Assembly (NCBI GenBank): GCA_016838895.1
Contig: JAEKNU010000038.1
Span: forward strand, 1-41,103
Length of the DNA: 41,103 nt
Source: Chloroflexota bacterium
Lineage (GTDB): Bacteria; Chloroflexota; Anaerolineae; Anaerolineales; Anaerolineaceae
Direction of reading: 5' to 3'
The position numbers and the translations under genes are program-made. A model generated the notes under the pieces. That model saw only the letters and a list, made by a program, of their open reading frames with translations. It was not told the DNA's origin and ran no database searches. Below are positions 33,445 to 40,787 of this stretch, one piece after another (position 1 is the stretch's first letter; the number at the start of each line of letters is the position of its first letter).

Positions 33445-36102
33445 TCACACAATGGTTCTTTTTATTTTTATTTCTTCTTTCATATTCAAATGAAGCACTT
33501 CCGCTTGTGTGACTTCAATGATGCGGTTTTTAAACTGCTCTGCCGGCATACTTTTTATTTTTTCCAATTCAATCTCTTTATCCAAATATATAGATAATGC
33601 CATGACGAGTTGTTCAACACTGTACCCTGCCTCGATTTTTCCATCGGATCGCCGCTGCCAGAATCCTCCGATTGTAGGCAGCGTGCTATCCTCGGGAAGG
33701 CAAAGCAGGATTTCACATCCTTCTTTCCAGGATTCTTTCGATTGTGACATTAAGACATCTGTGACATTTGTGACACTTAAAAGTGAAGCCAGACGGTCTG
33801 GTACGTGAATTCCATAACTATTGATCCATCTATGAATATTGAATATTGTTATGACCCATTGCCTGTTTCCTGTACCGGATTCTCTGGCTTGTTCTAAACG
33901 TAGTTGTCCAAGTATTTTACCTACTCTGTATGGATTGATCGTGTGAATGTCAATGTCAGCCTCTTTAATTTTTGCATAGGATTGAACAGCTTCCGTGATT
34001 TTTTTTGTTAAAATCTGCCACTTATGATTTATGATGTCACTACCGTCACAAGTGTCACAAATGTCACTACTTTCACTGATCAACTGGCAGACACCAGACA
34101 TGACAAGGTAGGTCAGATCGCCTGTTTGTATTTCTTCGCTTACTTTTTGCTGGTATCTCCAGGAGATTTCTTCAAGCCGGCCGTATAAACCTGAAAATTG
34201 TGTCTTGCCATTTTCTCCAATAGTTCCGCGCAGGAAAATACGCTTTACATCCATAGCGTCAAGCCAGGCTGCAATCGTAAGAATAGCTATCCATGGCTCC
34301 AAGGGTCTGCCTTTCAATCTTGCATTTTCAGCGACGTATTCCTGATACTGATGAAGATGCGGCAGGTAAAGTAAGCCAATTGCCCATAAGTCATCCTGAA
34401 CGCTTTTCCTATCGTGAGGCCATTTCGCATTATTATGGGGATCGTAATTGGCTTTCTCCCGATTGGTGGTACGGATCAATGGGATGATGATGGACCGAGA
34501 GCTCAAAACAGGTTCTGGAATACTGATTGCCGAGAATAATCGCGGACAAAAAGCATTAACGTAGCGTGTTTTCCAACTCCTTTGCCCATCCGGTTCTTTC
34601 AGGGACACCGCTGGCCCCTTTCGATTTCCGGCCAATAATAGGGTTCGTTTATCCGGATTGGTGAGTTTGGGATCTGAAATGTTCTCTGAATCGTCAAAGG
34701 CCAAGGTGGCGCCATAATCTGATAAATCGCGTAGACTTGCAAAGCTGCCGCCGGCCTGGATGAGCTGGCCAAGGTACGCCAACATTGAGACAATGATCAG
34801 TAAATTGGTTTTTCCAGAACCGGCGATGCCATTTGCCCAAAGATAACCAATTACAGTGAAGGCATCCAGCAGATAGGTAGCCATGATGTAACAAGCCAGC
34901 AATTCACACATACTTTGCTGGTCTGCAAGCGAGTTTTCAAAATCCAGAAAGGTGTCGACGATTTCCGTTATTTTTAGGAAAGTTTGCAATGGGTTGGGGT
35001 GATGGCCAAACAAGAATTTTTGAATTCCCTTTGTTGTCCATCTCTTCTCAAGTGGAATGATTTCAGGCAAGTTGATGTTGACCCCCAATTTTTCATACGA
35101 CTTGATATGACCATCCTGAAATTCACCGAAGATTTGTCCATCATTGCGCAGGATATGTAAGACTAATTTCTCCTCCACCTGCGGTTCAGGAAGTTCGACG
35201 ACATGACCCTTTTCATCCAGAGATTGCTTCCGGGTGATTTTTAACGGAATCCATGCTGCAGCATAGGCATAATTGTCGATCAGACATAATGGACGGGTTA
35301 TGGTGGGGGTTGGCTCATCCAGTAATTCAATAATTGGATTTGCCGGCTTTGGCAGGGGGCGAGGCTGCTCTGCCAGGTTTTCAAGTTCCTCCATGGTATG
35401 GCCGGCAGCTAGCCAATCATCGATGCCCCATTTGTGACCATCGGCTTGATGGGGCAGGTATATGGAGGACACTCGAGCCCCTTTTCTCTGCAGGATTTCA
35501 GTCAGACGTTCCATGGCTTTACGAACGTGTGGAATGTACATCACATCGGAATCAAACACAATTCGTATCGAGCGTTCTTTCCAGGCGATGTAATCAAAAT
35601 CTACCAGGACGGTTACTCCATCAAAATCATTTTTCCCTTTGAAATTCCAGACGCCAAGTAAGTCAATAACACAGGCGCCATGGGATGCCAGCGCATCCGC
35701 TTTCTTTTGTCCTTCCGTGATATACAGTGGAATATTTGGATTTCCTATATCTTTCCTACAAACAGGCGGACAGTCTATTCGTACCTCTCCTTTTTGGGGT
35801 ATTTCATATTTGGTCACTTTTACCGGATGCATGCCATCAGCATCGCGCTTTTTCCGATTTTCGCGGGTACGTGGATTATCCGGGCGATAGACGTGCAAGC
35901 CTATATTTCCATCGGTGGTATGCAGCGGCAGCAATAATCCGGGAACTCTACGTTGCCGGGGAGAGAATCCATATTCGACTAACTCTCCTTCTTCAGTAAC
36001 CGTGCGATACCCACGAGCATCAATGACCTGGTCGGAGATGCCTGATTCGGCTTTGAGCATATTTAAATGGTGTTCAGATAATTGTGTTATTGGACTTGTC
36101 AT
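33445..36102 (-). CDS. Primase-helicase-type replication protein (DUF3854 + P-loop ATPase)
   Basis: 885 residues; probably the element's own replication initiator. Residues about 120-240 form a TOPRIM-like DUF3854 domain with ITEGQKKADAL (Glu130), IVFDSD (Asp184, Asp186) and KWGIDDW. A P-loop ATPase follows with Walker A GIAGSGKT (Lys431), Walker B TLAFDDSEN (Asp470-471) and an arginine-rich SSRS stretch at about 534-537. The C-terminal 140 residues are a DNA-binding-like tail, present again as a fragment at 30081. AGGAAGG precedes ATG 36102. The pair primase plus int/xis suggests an element that replicates after excision. Confidence 0.85.
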   Translation of the reverse strand: MTSPITQLSEHHLNMLKAESGISDQVIDARGYRTVTEEGELVEYGFSPRQRRVPGLLLPLHTTDGNIGLHVYRPDNPRTRENRKKRDADGMHPVKVTKYEIPQKGEVRIDCPPVCRKDIGNPNIPLYITEGQKKADALASHGACVIDLLGVWNFKGKNDFDGVTVLVDFDYIAWKERSIRIVFDSDVMYIPHVRKAMERLTEILQRKGARVSSIYLPHQADGHKWGIDDWLAAGHTMEELENLAEQPRPLPKPANPIIELLDEPTPTITRPLCLIDNYAYAAAWIPLKITRKQSLDEKGHVVELPEPQVEEKLVLHILRNDGQIFGEFQDGHIKSYEKLGVNINLPEIIPLEKRWTTKGIQKFLFGHHPNPLQTFLKITEIVDTFLDFENSLADQQSMCELLACYIMATYLLDAFTVIGYLWANGIAGSGKTNLLIIVSMLAYLGQLIQAGGSFASLRDLSDYGATLAFDDSENISDPKLTNPDKRTLLLAGNRKGPAVSLKEPDGQRSWKTRYVNAFCPRLFSAISIPEPVLSSRSIIIPLIRTTNREKANYDPHNNAKWPHDRKSVQDDLWAIGLLYLPHLHQYQEYVAENARLKGRPLEPWIAILTIAAWLDAMDVKRIFLRGTIGENGKTQFSGLYGRLEEISWRYQQKVSEEIQTGDLTYLVMSGVCQLISESSDICDTCDGSDIINHKWQILTKKITEAVQSYAKIKEADIDIHTINPYRVGKILGQLRLEQARESGTGNRQWVITIFNIHRWINSYGIHVPDRLASLLSVTNVTDVLMSQSKESWKEGCEILLCLPEDSTLPTIGGFWQRRSDGKIEAGYSVEQLVMALSIYLDKEIELEKIKSMPAEQFKNRIIEVTQAEVLHLNMKEEIKIKRTIV

Positions 36103-36264
36103 AACCTTCCTGATTTATTGGTTTGTATGTATGATGATTGAATATAAGGAAAATTGGGATTATTAAGACTGTATGGACAATCATGCACGACATACACCCC
36201 TGAGTTTCTTTTTATTGTATGGATCGAAAGGGGGGTATCCCAGGGGGAAAAGAAAAATTGGATA
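36103..36264. other. Leader region of the primase gene
   Basis: It holds the primase ribosome-binding site and, at 36221-36248, a stretch with two G-runs (GGGGGGTATCCCAGGGGGA) resembling the G-tracts that border R copies 1 and 2. I could not define an origin or a promoter here. Confidence 0.35.
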
Positions 36265-36300
36265 AATAAAAAGAGAAGGTGTCAATTTAGACACCTTCTC
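36265..36300 (-). terminator. Terminator between membrane protein gene and primase
   Basis: GAGAAGGTGTC (36273-36283) pairs perfectly with GACACCTTCTC (36290-36300) around an AATTTA loop. On the minus strand a U-rich tract follows. It ends the RHH/membrane-protein transcript, so the primase needs its own promoter or read-through. Confidence 0.88.
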
Positions 36301-36345
36301 CGTGTTTGAAAACTATTTATGATAGGGGCAACTATTATGCGAGGA

Positions 36346-36774
36346 TTATTCCTGGACGTCTACCGCCTGAAACTGGCAGCCATGGGGGGACTGCCGACCC
36401 AGCATGGTCCAGGATAAACGCTCAACGGTCTCCCACCAGATATCTGGAATCTCTGTCCAATTTGCTCCAGCTACACCAGTTGCGATATCCGGATCGTTTG
36501 CGGTAATGGAAGCTAAAAACCCATCCGGGTGGACGGCCGTATCCGTATAAACAACACTGTAAACTGGTCCAAGAACAACCAGCGAGGTAATCATGCCCCA
36601 ACCGCATTGAGAAGGTTCAACCGTTTTTGCAGCGTCCAGACGATCTTTCATGAATTCTACATAGGTCATTCCTTCTGGTGCTTCCGAAACGCTCATTGGC
36701 TGATTTGCTTTCTCGGTTATAAACAGGATTGAAATGCAAATCAGAAATAAAACGAAATTACGAATCGCCTTCAT
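36346..36774 (-). CDS. Small exported or membrane-anchored protein of unknown function
   Basis: 142 residues from ATG 36774 (MKAIRNFVLFLICISILFI), a start that gives a clean signal-anchor helix at about 4-20. An ATG 15 bp upstream has GGAGG right against it and is less likely. The remainder is soluble, acidic, and rich in Trp toward the C-terminus, with two Cys (SQCGWG and HGCQF). No family recognised. It overlaps the end of the RHH gene by 17 bp, so the two are coupled, and a terminator follows. It may be a surface or exclusion-type function of the element; that is only inference from place. Confidence 0.6.
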   Translation of the reverse strand: MKAIRNFVLFLICISILFITEKANQPMSVSEAPEGMTYVEFMKDRLDAAKTVEPSQCGWGMITSLVVLGPVYSVVYTDTAVHPDGFLASITANDPDIATGVAGANWTEIPDIWWETVERLSWTMLGRQSPHGCQFQAVDVQE

Positions 36775-37024
36775 TATAAATTTGATCATCCTCCACCTCA
36801 CCATCAATAGTTGTGTATTGCCCTTTCTCATCGGCAATACTGAATCGACCGAAACGAATTTCTTCCCGGTACATACGGTCGATGGCAACTTCTACAATTT
36901 CTCCCCGGCTGTGTCCCGTTGCATCAGCCAGCTCTTTAATTTGTGAGATCGTTTCAGAACATAAACGGAAGGATTGTATTGGTTTCGTAGAGGAATGTTT
37001 ATTTGCCACCTTGGATACCCTCAT
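36758..37024 (-). CDS. Ribbon-helix-helix DNA-binding protein
   Basis: 88 residues. After a basic N-terminus the stretch PIQSFRLCSETISQIKELAD is the beta-strand and first helix of a CopG/Arc-type ribbon-helix-helix fold, followed by HSRGEIVEVAIDRMYREE as the second helix. An acidic tail follows (EVEDDQIYNEGD). Such proteins repress their own operon or replication genes in mobile elements. The start codon has no clear SD. It lies upstream of, and on the same strand as, the membrane protein and primase, so it could control both. Its upstream region holds repeated GTAATACAAA. Confidence 0.8.
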   Translation of the reverse strand: MRVSKVANKHSSTKPIQSFRLCSETISQIKELADATGHSRGEIVEVAIDRMYREEIRFGRFSIADEKGQYTTIDGEVEDDQIYNEGDS

Positions 37025-37028
37025 TTAA

Positions 37029-37230
37029 ATTGTTAGAATTTAAAATAAAAATTGTCAACTAAAATAATTGTAATACAAACGTAATACAAAAACAAGTAGT
37101 TAAAATGAAGTAGTTATTATCTTTTATCCAATAGTGATAAAAGTTATTTAAACGATAGACAATTCTTGAATTCTAAACGTTGGGTGGAAATATAAATGTA
37201 AGACCTGCACTTACTGACTTGCCAAAAGGG
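37029..37230. promoter_or_regulatory. AT-rich regulatory region upstream of the RHH gene
   Basis: GTAATACAAA occurs twice 12 bp apart (from about 37068 and 37080) in a very AT-rich stretch. This suits an operator for the RHH repressor. I see no firm promoter boxes. Confidence 0.35.
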
Positions 37231-37413
37231 ATGAGTCAAAACTGTACGGAGATATTCAGCAGGGCGCTACAGAGTCGCTGGTATCCCGATATGCAACACT
37301 CTGCTTTCCCAATCACTGGGAAAGGTACGTCGATTATGATCCTCGACGAATGGCTCAACGGCATAGAAAAAGAAATAAATATATACCTAGAAACGGTTAG
37401 AAACACCATCTAA
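37231..37413 (+). CDS. Doubtful small ORF upstream of the second recombinase
   Basis: 60 residues from ATG 37231 (MSQNCTEIFSRALQSRWYPD...), ending 20 bp before the recombinase start. GGG stands directly against the ATG, so initiation is poor; the frame also opens at a TTG (37180). The composition is less AT-rich than the spacer to its left. It could be a small partner of the recombinase, a remnant of a longer gene, or chance. No family recognised. Confidence 0.25.
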   Translation: MSQNCTEIFSRALQSRWYPDMQHSAFPITGKGTSIMILDEWLNGIEKEINIYLETVRNTI

Positions 37414-37433
37414 ACCGATGGAGGAGCTGTACC

Positions 37434-38384
37434 TTGTCACATCCATCTATCTCGAACCAGGTTGATCATGCCTTGGCACAGGTGACCTGGGATAAAGAGA
37501 AAATAAAGGCATATCAAAAAAAGCATGACGTGATTTCCGTGAAACGGTCATTGCGTCCGGGCGGGGATCCAACCAGAGGTCTGCCGGCAATTTTGGGCAT
37601 CAACACCAGACGGACCTATTTCCAGACTGCGACATTGTTCTTCTATAGAGCAAAGGAAATAACGGGGGAGGGCTTGCTGTCCAGATTGCTGGATAAGGAT
37701 ATCTTCATGACCACCTTTGAAGAGTGTTATCAGGATGCAGCACCAGGGACAGTAAATAAATTATTGGCAGCGATAGAAAAGGTACAACTTGGCTGCAATA
37801 AACTGGGCTGGACTAAGAAATCAGATATCCTTGATAACGAAATGAGAGCCTGGGTAAAAACCTTCCGGGACGATAGTGACGTACGCTCACCCCGATTTGG
37901 TTACCGCATGGAAGATGCGGAGAGAATCATCGACCACTTGAAGAACAAAAATTCCGTGTTTGCGCTGCCGGCAGAACTGGCATTGCGATGCGGGTTACGT
38001 GAAGATGAGATTGCCGGATTGAGAGGGGAGAATGTGGATGTTGCAAATCAGGTTCTTCATATAAAGGGAAAAGGTGGAAAATGGCGTTGGGTACCGATTT
38101 CAGAAGAATTGGTGAAAAAGTTAAACACCTCAAAACAACAGCTGTTCACGCCCAGCGCCTCCTGGCGGTCCAGTTTTCGTCAGACAGTACGGAATGCAAC
38201 CAGAGCACTTGAGATTGAACTCAGTGGGGTTCATCGTCTGAGATCGAATTATGCGCAGAACAAGTATATGGATTTTCTCGAGCAGGGATTGGATGATCGG
38301 GAAGCTCGCCGGCGGGTGTCTGAGTTGCTGGGGCATAATCGGATTGATGTGACATATAAGTATGTGCCGAAGGGGATGGAATAA
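37434..38384 (+). CDS. Second tyrosine recombinase (XerC/D-like phage integrase family)
   Basis: 316 residues from a TTG start with GGAGGAG seven bases upstream. N-terminal SAM-like domain (about 55-150), catalytic domain from about 158. Catalytic residues: Arg189 in RCGLRED, Lys in KGKGGKWR (about 211-216), His267 and Arg270 in HRLRS, His301 in LGHNRID, and Tyr308 or Tyr310 in TYKYVP. It lacks the arm-binding N-terminal domain of the first integrase and is unrelated to it beyond the fold. It points to the right, away from the tRNA. It may belong to a different insertion or resolve element multimers after replication. Confidence 0.88.
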   Translation: MSHPSISNQVDHALAQVTWDKEKIKAYQKKHDVISVKRSLRPGGDPTRGLPAILGINTRRTYFQTATLFFYRAKEITGEGLLSRLLDKDIFMTTFEECYQDAAPGTVNKLLAAIEKVQLGCNKLGWTKKSDILDNEMRAWVKTFRDDSDVRSPRFGYRMEDAERIIDHLKNKNSVFALPAELALRCGLREDEIAGLRGENVDVANQVLHIKGKGGKWRWVPISEELVKKLNTSKQQLFTPSASWRSSFRQTVRNATRALEIELSGVHRLRSNYAQNKYMDFLEQGLDDREARRRVSELLGHNRIDVTYKYVPKGME

Positions 38385-38399
38385 TAGGTGAAGTCAAAA

Positions 38400-38432
38400 C
38401 ACCTTCAGACCTGTGAAGTGAATTTTATTTTT
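38400..38432 (+). terminator. Terminator after second recombinase
   Basis: CACCTTCA (38400-38407) pairs with TGAAGTG (38414-38420), one bulged C, followed by AATTTTATTTTT. It lies between convergent genes. Confidence 0.55.
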
Positions 38433-38444
38433 GCATTGTGTGCT

Positions 38445-39464
38445 TTACGAATTATGCTTAATCCTTTGTAATGAGTAAAACACATGACCATTTTTTGATG
38501 TGTATGTAATAATTTTCCACCGTGGGTTTTCACAAGATTTTATGATTGTCATTCCTTCTTCTTTCGTATGAGAAGAATTGCAAAGATCATTTATATATAT
38601 ACTTGCAAGTCTTAATTTTTGCTGCGGTACCAATTGGCTAAACCCTTTTTCATAGTATTCGGCTGCCTTAATGTAATCCACATCAGTCAATAAGCCTTCA
38701 AAATAAACATCTCCAATCCAGGAGCAAGCCCAAACAATTCCTGCATCTGCTGCAGTTTGCATAAATTCATTATACAGAATGAAATCCCTATTACCTTCGT
38801 TATCTCGTTTATGAATATACTGCTCTGTAATTTCCACATATGTGTTATGAGGGTTTTTACTGGTTTTTATTCTTTCTATATCCCGGTTGATGGATTGTTC
38901 AATTTCATCTGCCCAGAGTGTTTCTTTATAATCATTTTCAAACTGCAATCGTAGAGATTCTATCTTGGCTTTATATTTTCGGGCGTATGAATTTCTTTCA
39001 TCGTCAGGCACCTTACAATCTTTTGCATTTACAACAGCGGAGATAAATTTGCTAATATTATGCAACGAACCGTATGCCCACTCTAAGAGTTCGGAGTCGG
39101 CCTCATTGCCAGTTGTGTGTGCATCAATATTTCTATCATCCTGAAGTAAATCCAGATACTGATTTATCTTACTGAATTTACAATAGTTGAAAGGACCGTC
39201 TTTTGTACCTTTAAGAATTGTTATAATGGTTGTTGTATCCATATCATCAATCGAATAGTGATTCAACCCCTTTAACTGCATCTTATTCCATGCACCAACA
39301 TAGTTATTACGGTATTGAGATTCCGCACCTTTTTGAACCTCATCATGAAATATGGATTTCCATATATCATCAATAAAATTCACTGACAAAGCCATGCTAA
39401 AATAGTCTTGTAAAATGTGAGCTTGCAATGTTTTAATATCAGCTATTCTATTTCTGATTTTCAA
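38445..39464 (-). CDS. HEPN-like / Sel1-repeat protein, candidate RNase effector
   Basis: 339 residues from a TTG at 39464 with GGAGG eight bases upstream. The N-terminal helical part (about 30-145) ends with LLQDDRNIDAHTTGN, an Rx4H motif (Arg111, His116) in the setting typical of Swt1-type HEPN domains, many of which are RNases in toxin-antitoxin and abortive-infection systems. Residues about 150-225 are a coiled, charged linker. Residues 235-300 are Sel1/TPR-like repeats (AADAGIVWACSWIGDVYFEG). It overlaps the XRE regulator gene upstream by 17 bp and so is coupled to it. The assignment rests on the motif and helical layout, not on a search. Confidence 0.65.
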   Translation of the reverse strand: MKIRNRIADIKTLQAHILQDYFSMALSVNFIDDIWKSIFHDEVQKGAESQYRNNYVGAWNKMQLKGLNHYSIDDMDTTTIITILKGTKDGPFNYCKFSKINQYLDLLQDDRNIDAHTTGNEADSELLEWAYGSLHNISKFISAVVNAKDCKVPDDERNSYARKYKAKIESLRLQFENDYKETLWADEIEQSINRDIERIKTSKNPHNTYVEITEQYIHKRDNEGNRDFILYNEFMQTAADAGIVWACSWIGDVYFEGLLTDVDYIKAAEYYEKGFSQLVPQQKLRLASIYINDLCNSSHTKEEGMTIIKSCENPRWKIITYTSKNGHVFYSLQRIKHNS

Positions 39465-40128
39465 TATCAGATCCTCCTATCAGTTGAAAATTCGAATATT
39501 TTTCTTCAAACGGATCGATTCCGTCATTTTCATCCATTATGAAATCTTCCCGGATTTCAGGCTCGTCTGGGTTGTAATTTTCAATATCATTCTTTACTTT
39601 ATATATAGCCGGCCAAATTTCCTGTCCCATGGCGTTATACGGAAAATGCTTTATTAATACCTTTGCAATTGCATCCTCCAGATCCAGTTGAAATGCTTTT
39701 TGCTTTTCAAATAGCAACGCATCAAATTGATGTATAGAAATGTCATGAATGATAAGAATGTATTCTAAATATCTATCATAAAGAAATTTTCCGCCATATT
39801 TAATTCGTTGCTGCTTTAGAATGTATGGAAATTTGTCTGCCTTCAATCCGGATTTAAGTCTTAAACAAACTGATTCATCTTTGATTTTCTCGGCGTCGCG
39901 ATGATATTTTCCAGAAAGATAATCGGTGTCAACATCAAGATATTTTCCAAGAGCATCCATTAACTCGGGAGATACTTCTCCGTCTTTGATTCCTCGTTCA
40001 ACTGATTTCGACGACCAGCCGAAGTCATAATCTTTTCCAAGTCTCCTAATACTGATATTTCTGAGCTGTAAGGATTCCAGTAAGCATTCTCTATCTAACG
40101 TAATTTTTCTTAATTTCTTGTTTGCCAT
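39448..40128 (-). CDS. XRE-type HTH regulator with long C-terminal domain
   Basis: 226 residues from ATG 40128, preceded by GGAGG. A frame extension to 40155 would cross its own SD and operator and is rejected. Residues about 8-60 form a cro/C1-type HTH (LLESLQLRNISIRRLGKDYD, then SVERGIKDGEVSPELMDALG and VDTDYLSGKYH). The remaining 160 residues are helical with an acidic tail and match nothing I know. It probably represses its own operon through the inverted repeat overlapping its ribosome-binding site, and may restrain the HEPN-like protein encoded by the overlapping next gene. Confidence 0.75.
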   Translation of the reverse strand: MANKKLRKITLDRECLLESLQLRNISIRRLGKDYDFGWSSKSVERGIKDGEVSPELMDALGKYLDVDTDYLSGKYHRDAEKIKDESVCLRLKSGLKADKFPYILKQQRIKYGGKFLYDRYLEYILIIHDISIHQFDALLFEKQKAFQLDLEDAIAKVLIKHFPYNAMGQEIWPAIYKVKNDIENYNPDEPEIREDFIMDENDGIDPFEEKYSNFQLIGGSDIENQK

Positions 40129-40130
40129 AT

Positions 40131-40174
40131 GTAGACACCTCCAAGGTGCTGACATTTATACATATATTGTCTAC
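40131..40174. promoter_or_regulatory. Likely XRE operator: perfect inverted repeat over the RBS
   Basis: GTAGACA (40131-40137) and TGTCTAC (40168-40174) are perfect inverse copies 30 bp apart, just upstream of the XRE start. Between them CACCT (40136-40140) and AGGTG (40144-40148) can form a small hairpin that hides the GGAGG site on the minus strand. Confidence 0.6.
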
Positions 40175-40278
40175 TCCGTATTTGCTTTGTTGATATTGAA
40201 ATGCATACATTAATGTCTTATACTGATGTTATCAAAAAAAACTGAAAATTACAAGTGCTTGTCGAAAGGAAGCGTACT

Positions 40279-40500
40279 ATGAACTCAGAAAATCTTTTTT
40301 GGAAAATTGGTAGAGATATTCCCGGCTCAAATGGAAGGATGGATGATGCTGTTTTATACCTTTTTCCTTTCATTGTTCCAATCATTTATAAGGCAATAGA
40401 CAAGTTAGAGGATTTTACTCACGATGCAATGGAGCATCGGTATGACATAAAAGTTAAAGTGGGACCGATTGATATTGCAATTACAAAAAATAATTTATGA
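40279..40500 (+). CDS. Small protein with one hydrophobic segment
   Basis: 73 residues from ATG 40279 with AAAGGAAG upstream; a GTG at 40255 in the same frame is less likely. One hydrophobic segment at about 22-36 (VLYLFPFIVPIIYKAID) is followed by an amphipathic acidic helix and a basic tail ending IAITKNNL. No family recognised. It overlaps by four bases the short frame leading into the zinc-ribbon gene, and both probably share a transcript divergent from the XRE/HEPN operon. Confidence 0.5.
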   Translation: MNSENLFWKIGRDIPGSNGRMDDAVLYLFPFIVPIIYKAIDKLEDFTHDAMEHRYDIKVKVGPIDIAITKNNL

Positions 40501-40517
40501 TTGAAATGGAGGGAAAA

Positions 40518-40787
40518 ATGAAAAAACTATCGGAATATGATTGGTATTGTGATGAGTGTCATGAATACTTAAATAGCCAGTCAGGATTTGATGCCTATTG
40601 TGGTTATTGGACATGTTCGAATTGTGGTAATTCAAATAAAATCGGAAAAAGTGAAATCTTATTTGATGACCATGATGATTTTAGCTATGAAGATGAGGAT
40701 GAGGATGAGGAAATGCCTGAATGCTGTTCAGCTTGTGGCGGACCATACCCAAACTGCATGACCAGTTGCAAATTATTTGATAATTAG
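40518..40787 (+). CDS. Zinc-ribbon protein (Sec23/Sec24-like finger)
   Basis: 89 residues from ATG 40518, with GGAGGG five bases upstream; ATG 40497 is in frame but lacks a site. First ribbon: YCDECHEYLNSQSGF, then CGYWTCSNCGN, two CxxC pairs. An acidic spacer follows (FSYEDEDEDEEM), then a second Cys cluster (CCSACGGPYPNC, then CKLFDN). Proteins of this shape are often labelled Sec23/Sec24 zinc finger proteins in Firmicutes genomes and mobile elements, from memory. The role is unknown; nucleic-acid or protein binding is likely. Confidence 0.65.
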   Translation: MKKLSEYDWYCDECHEYLNSQSGFDAYCGYWTCSNCGNSNKIGKSEILFDDHDDFSYEDEDEDEEMPECCSACGGPYPNCMTSCKLFDN

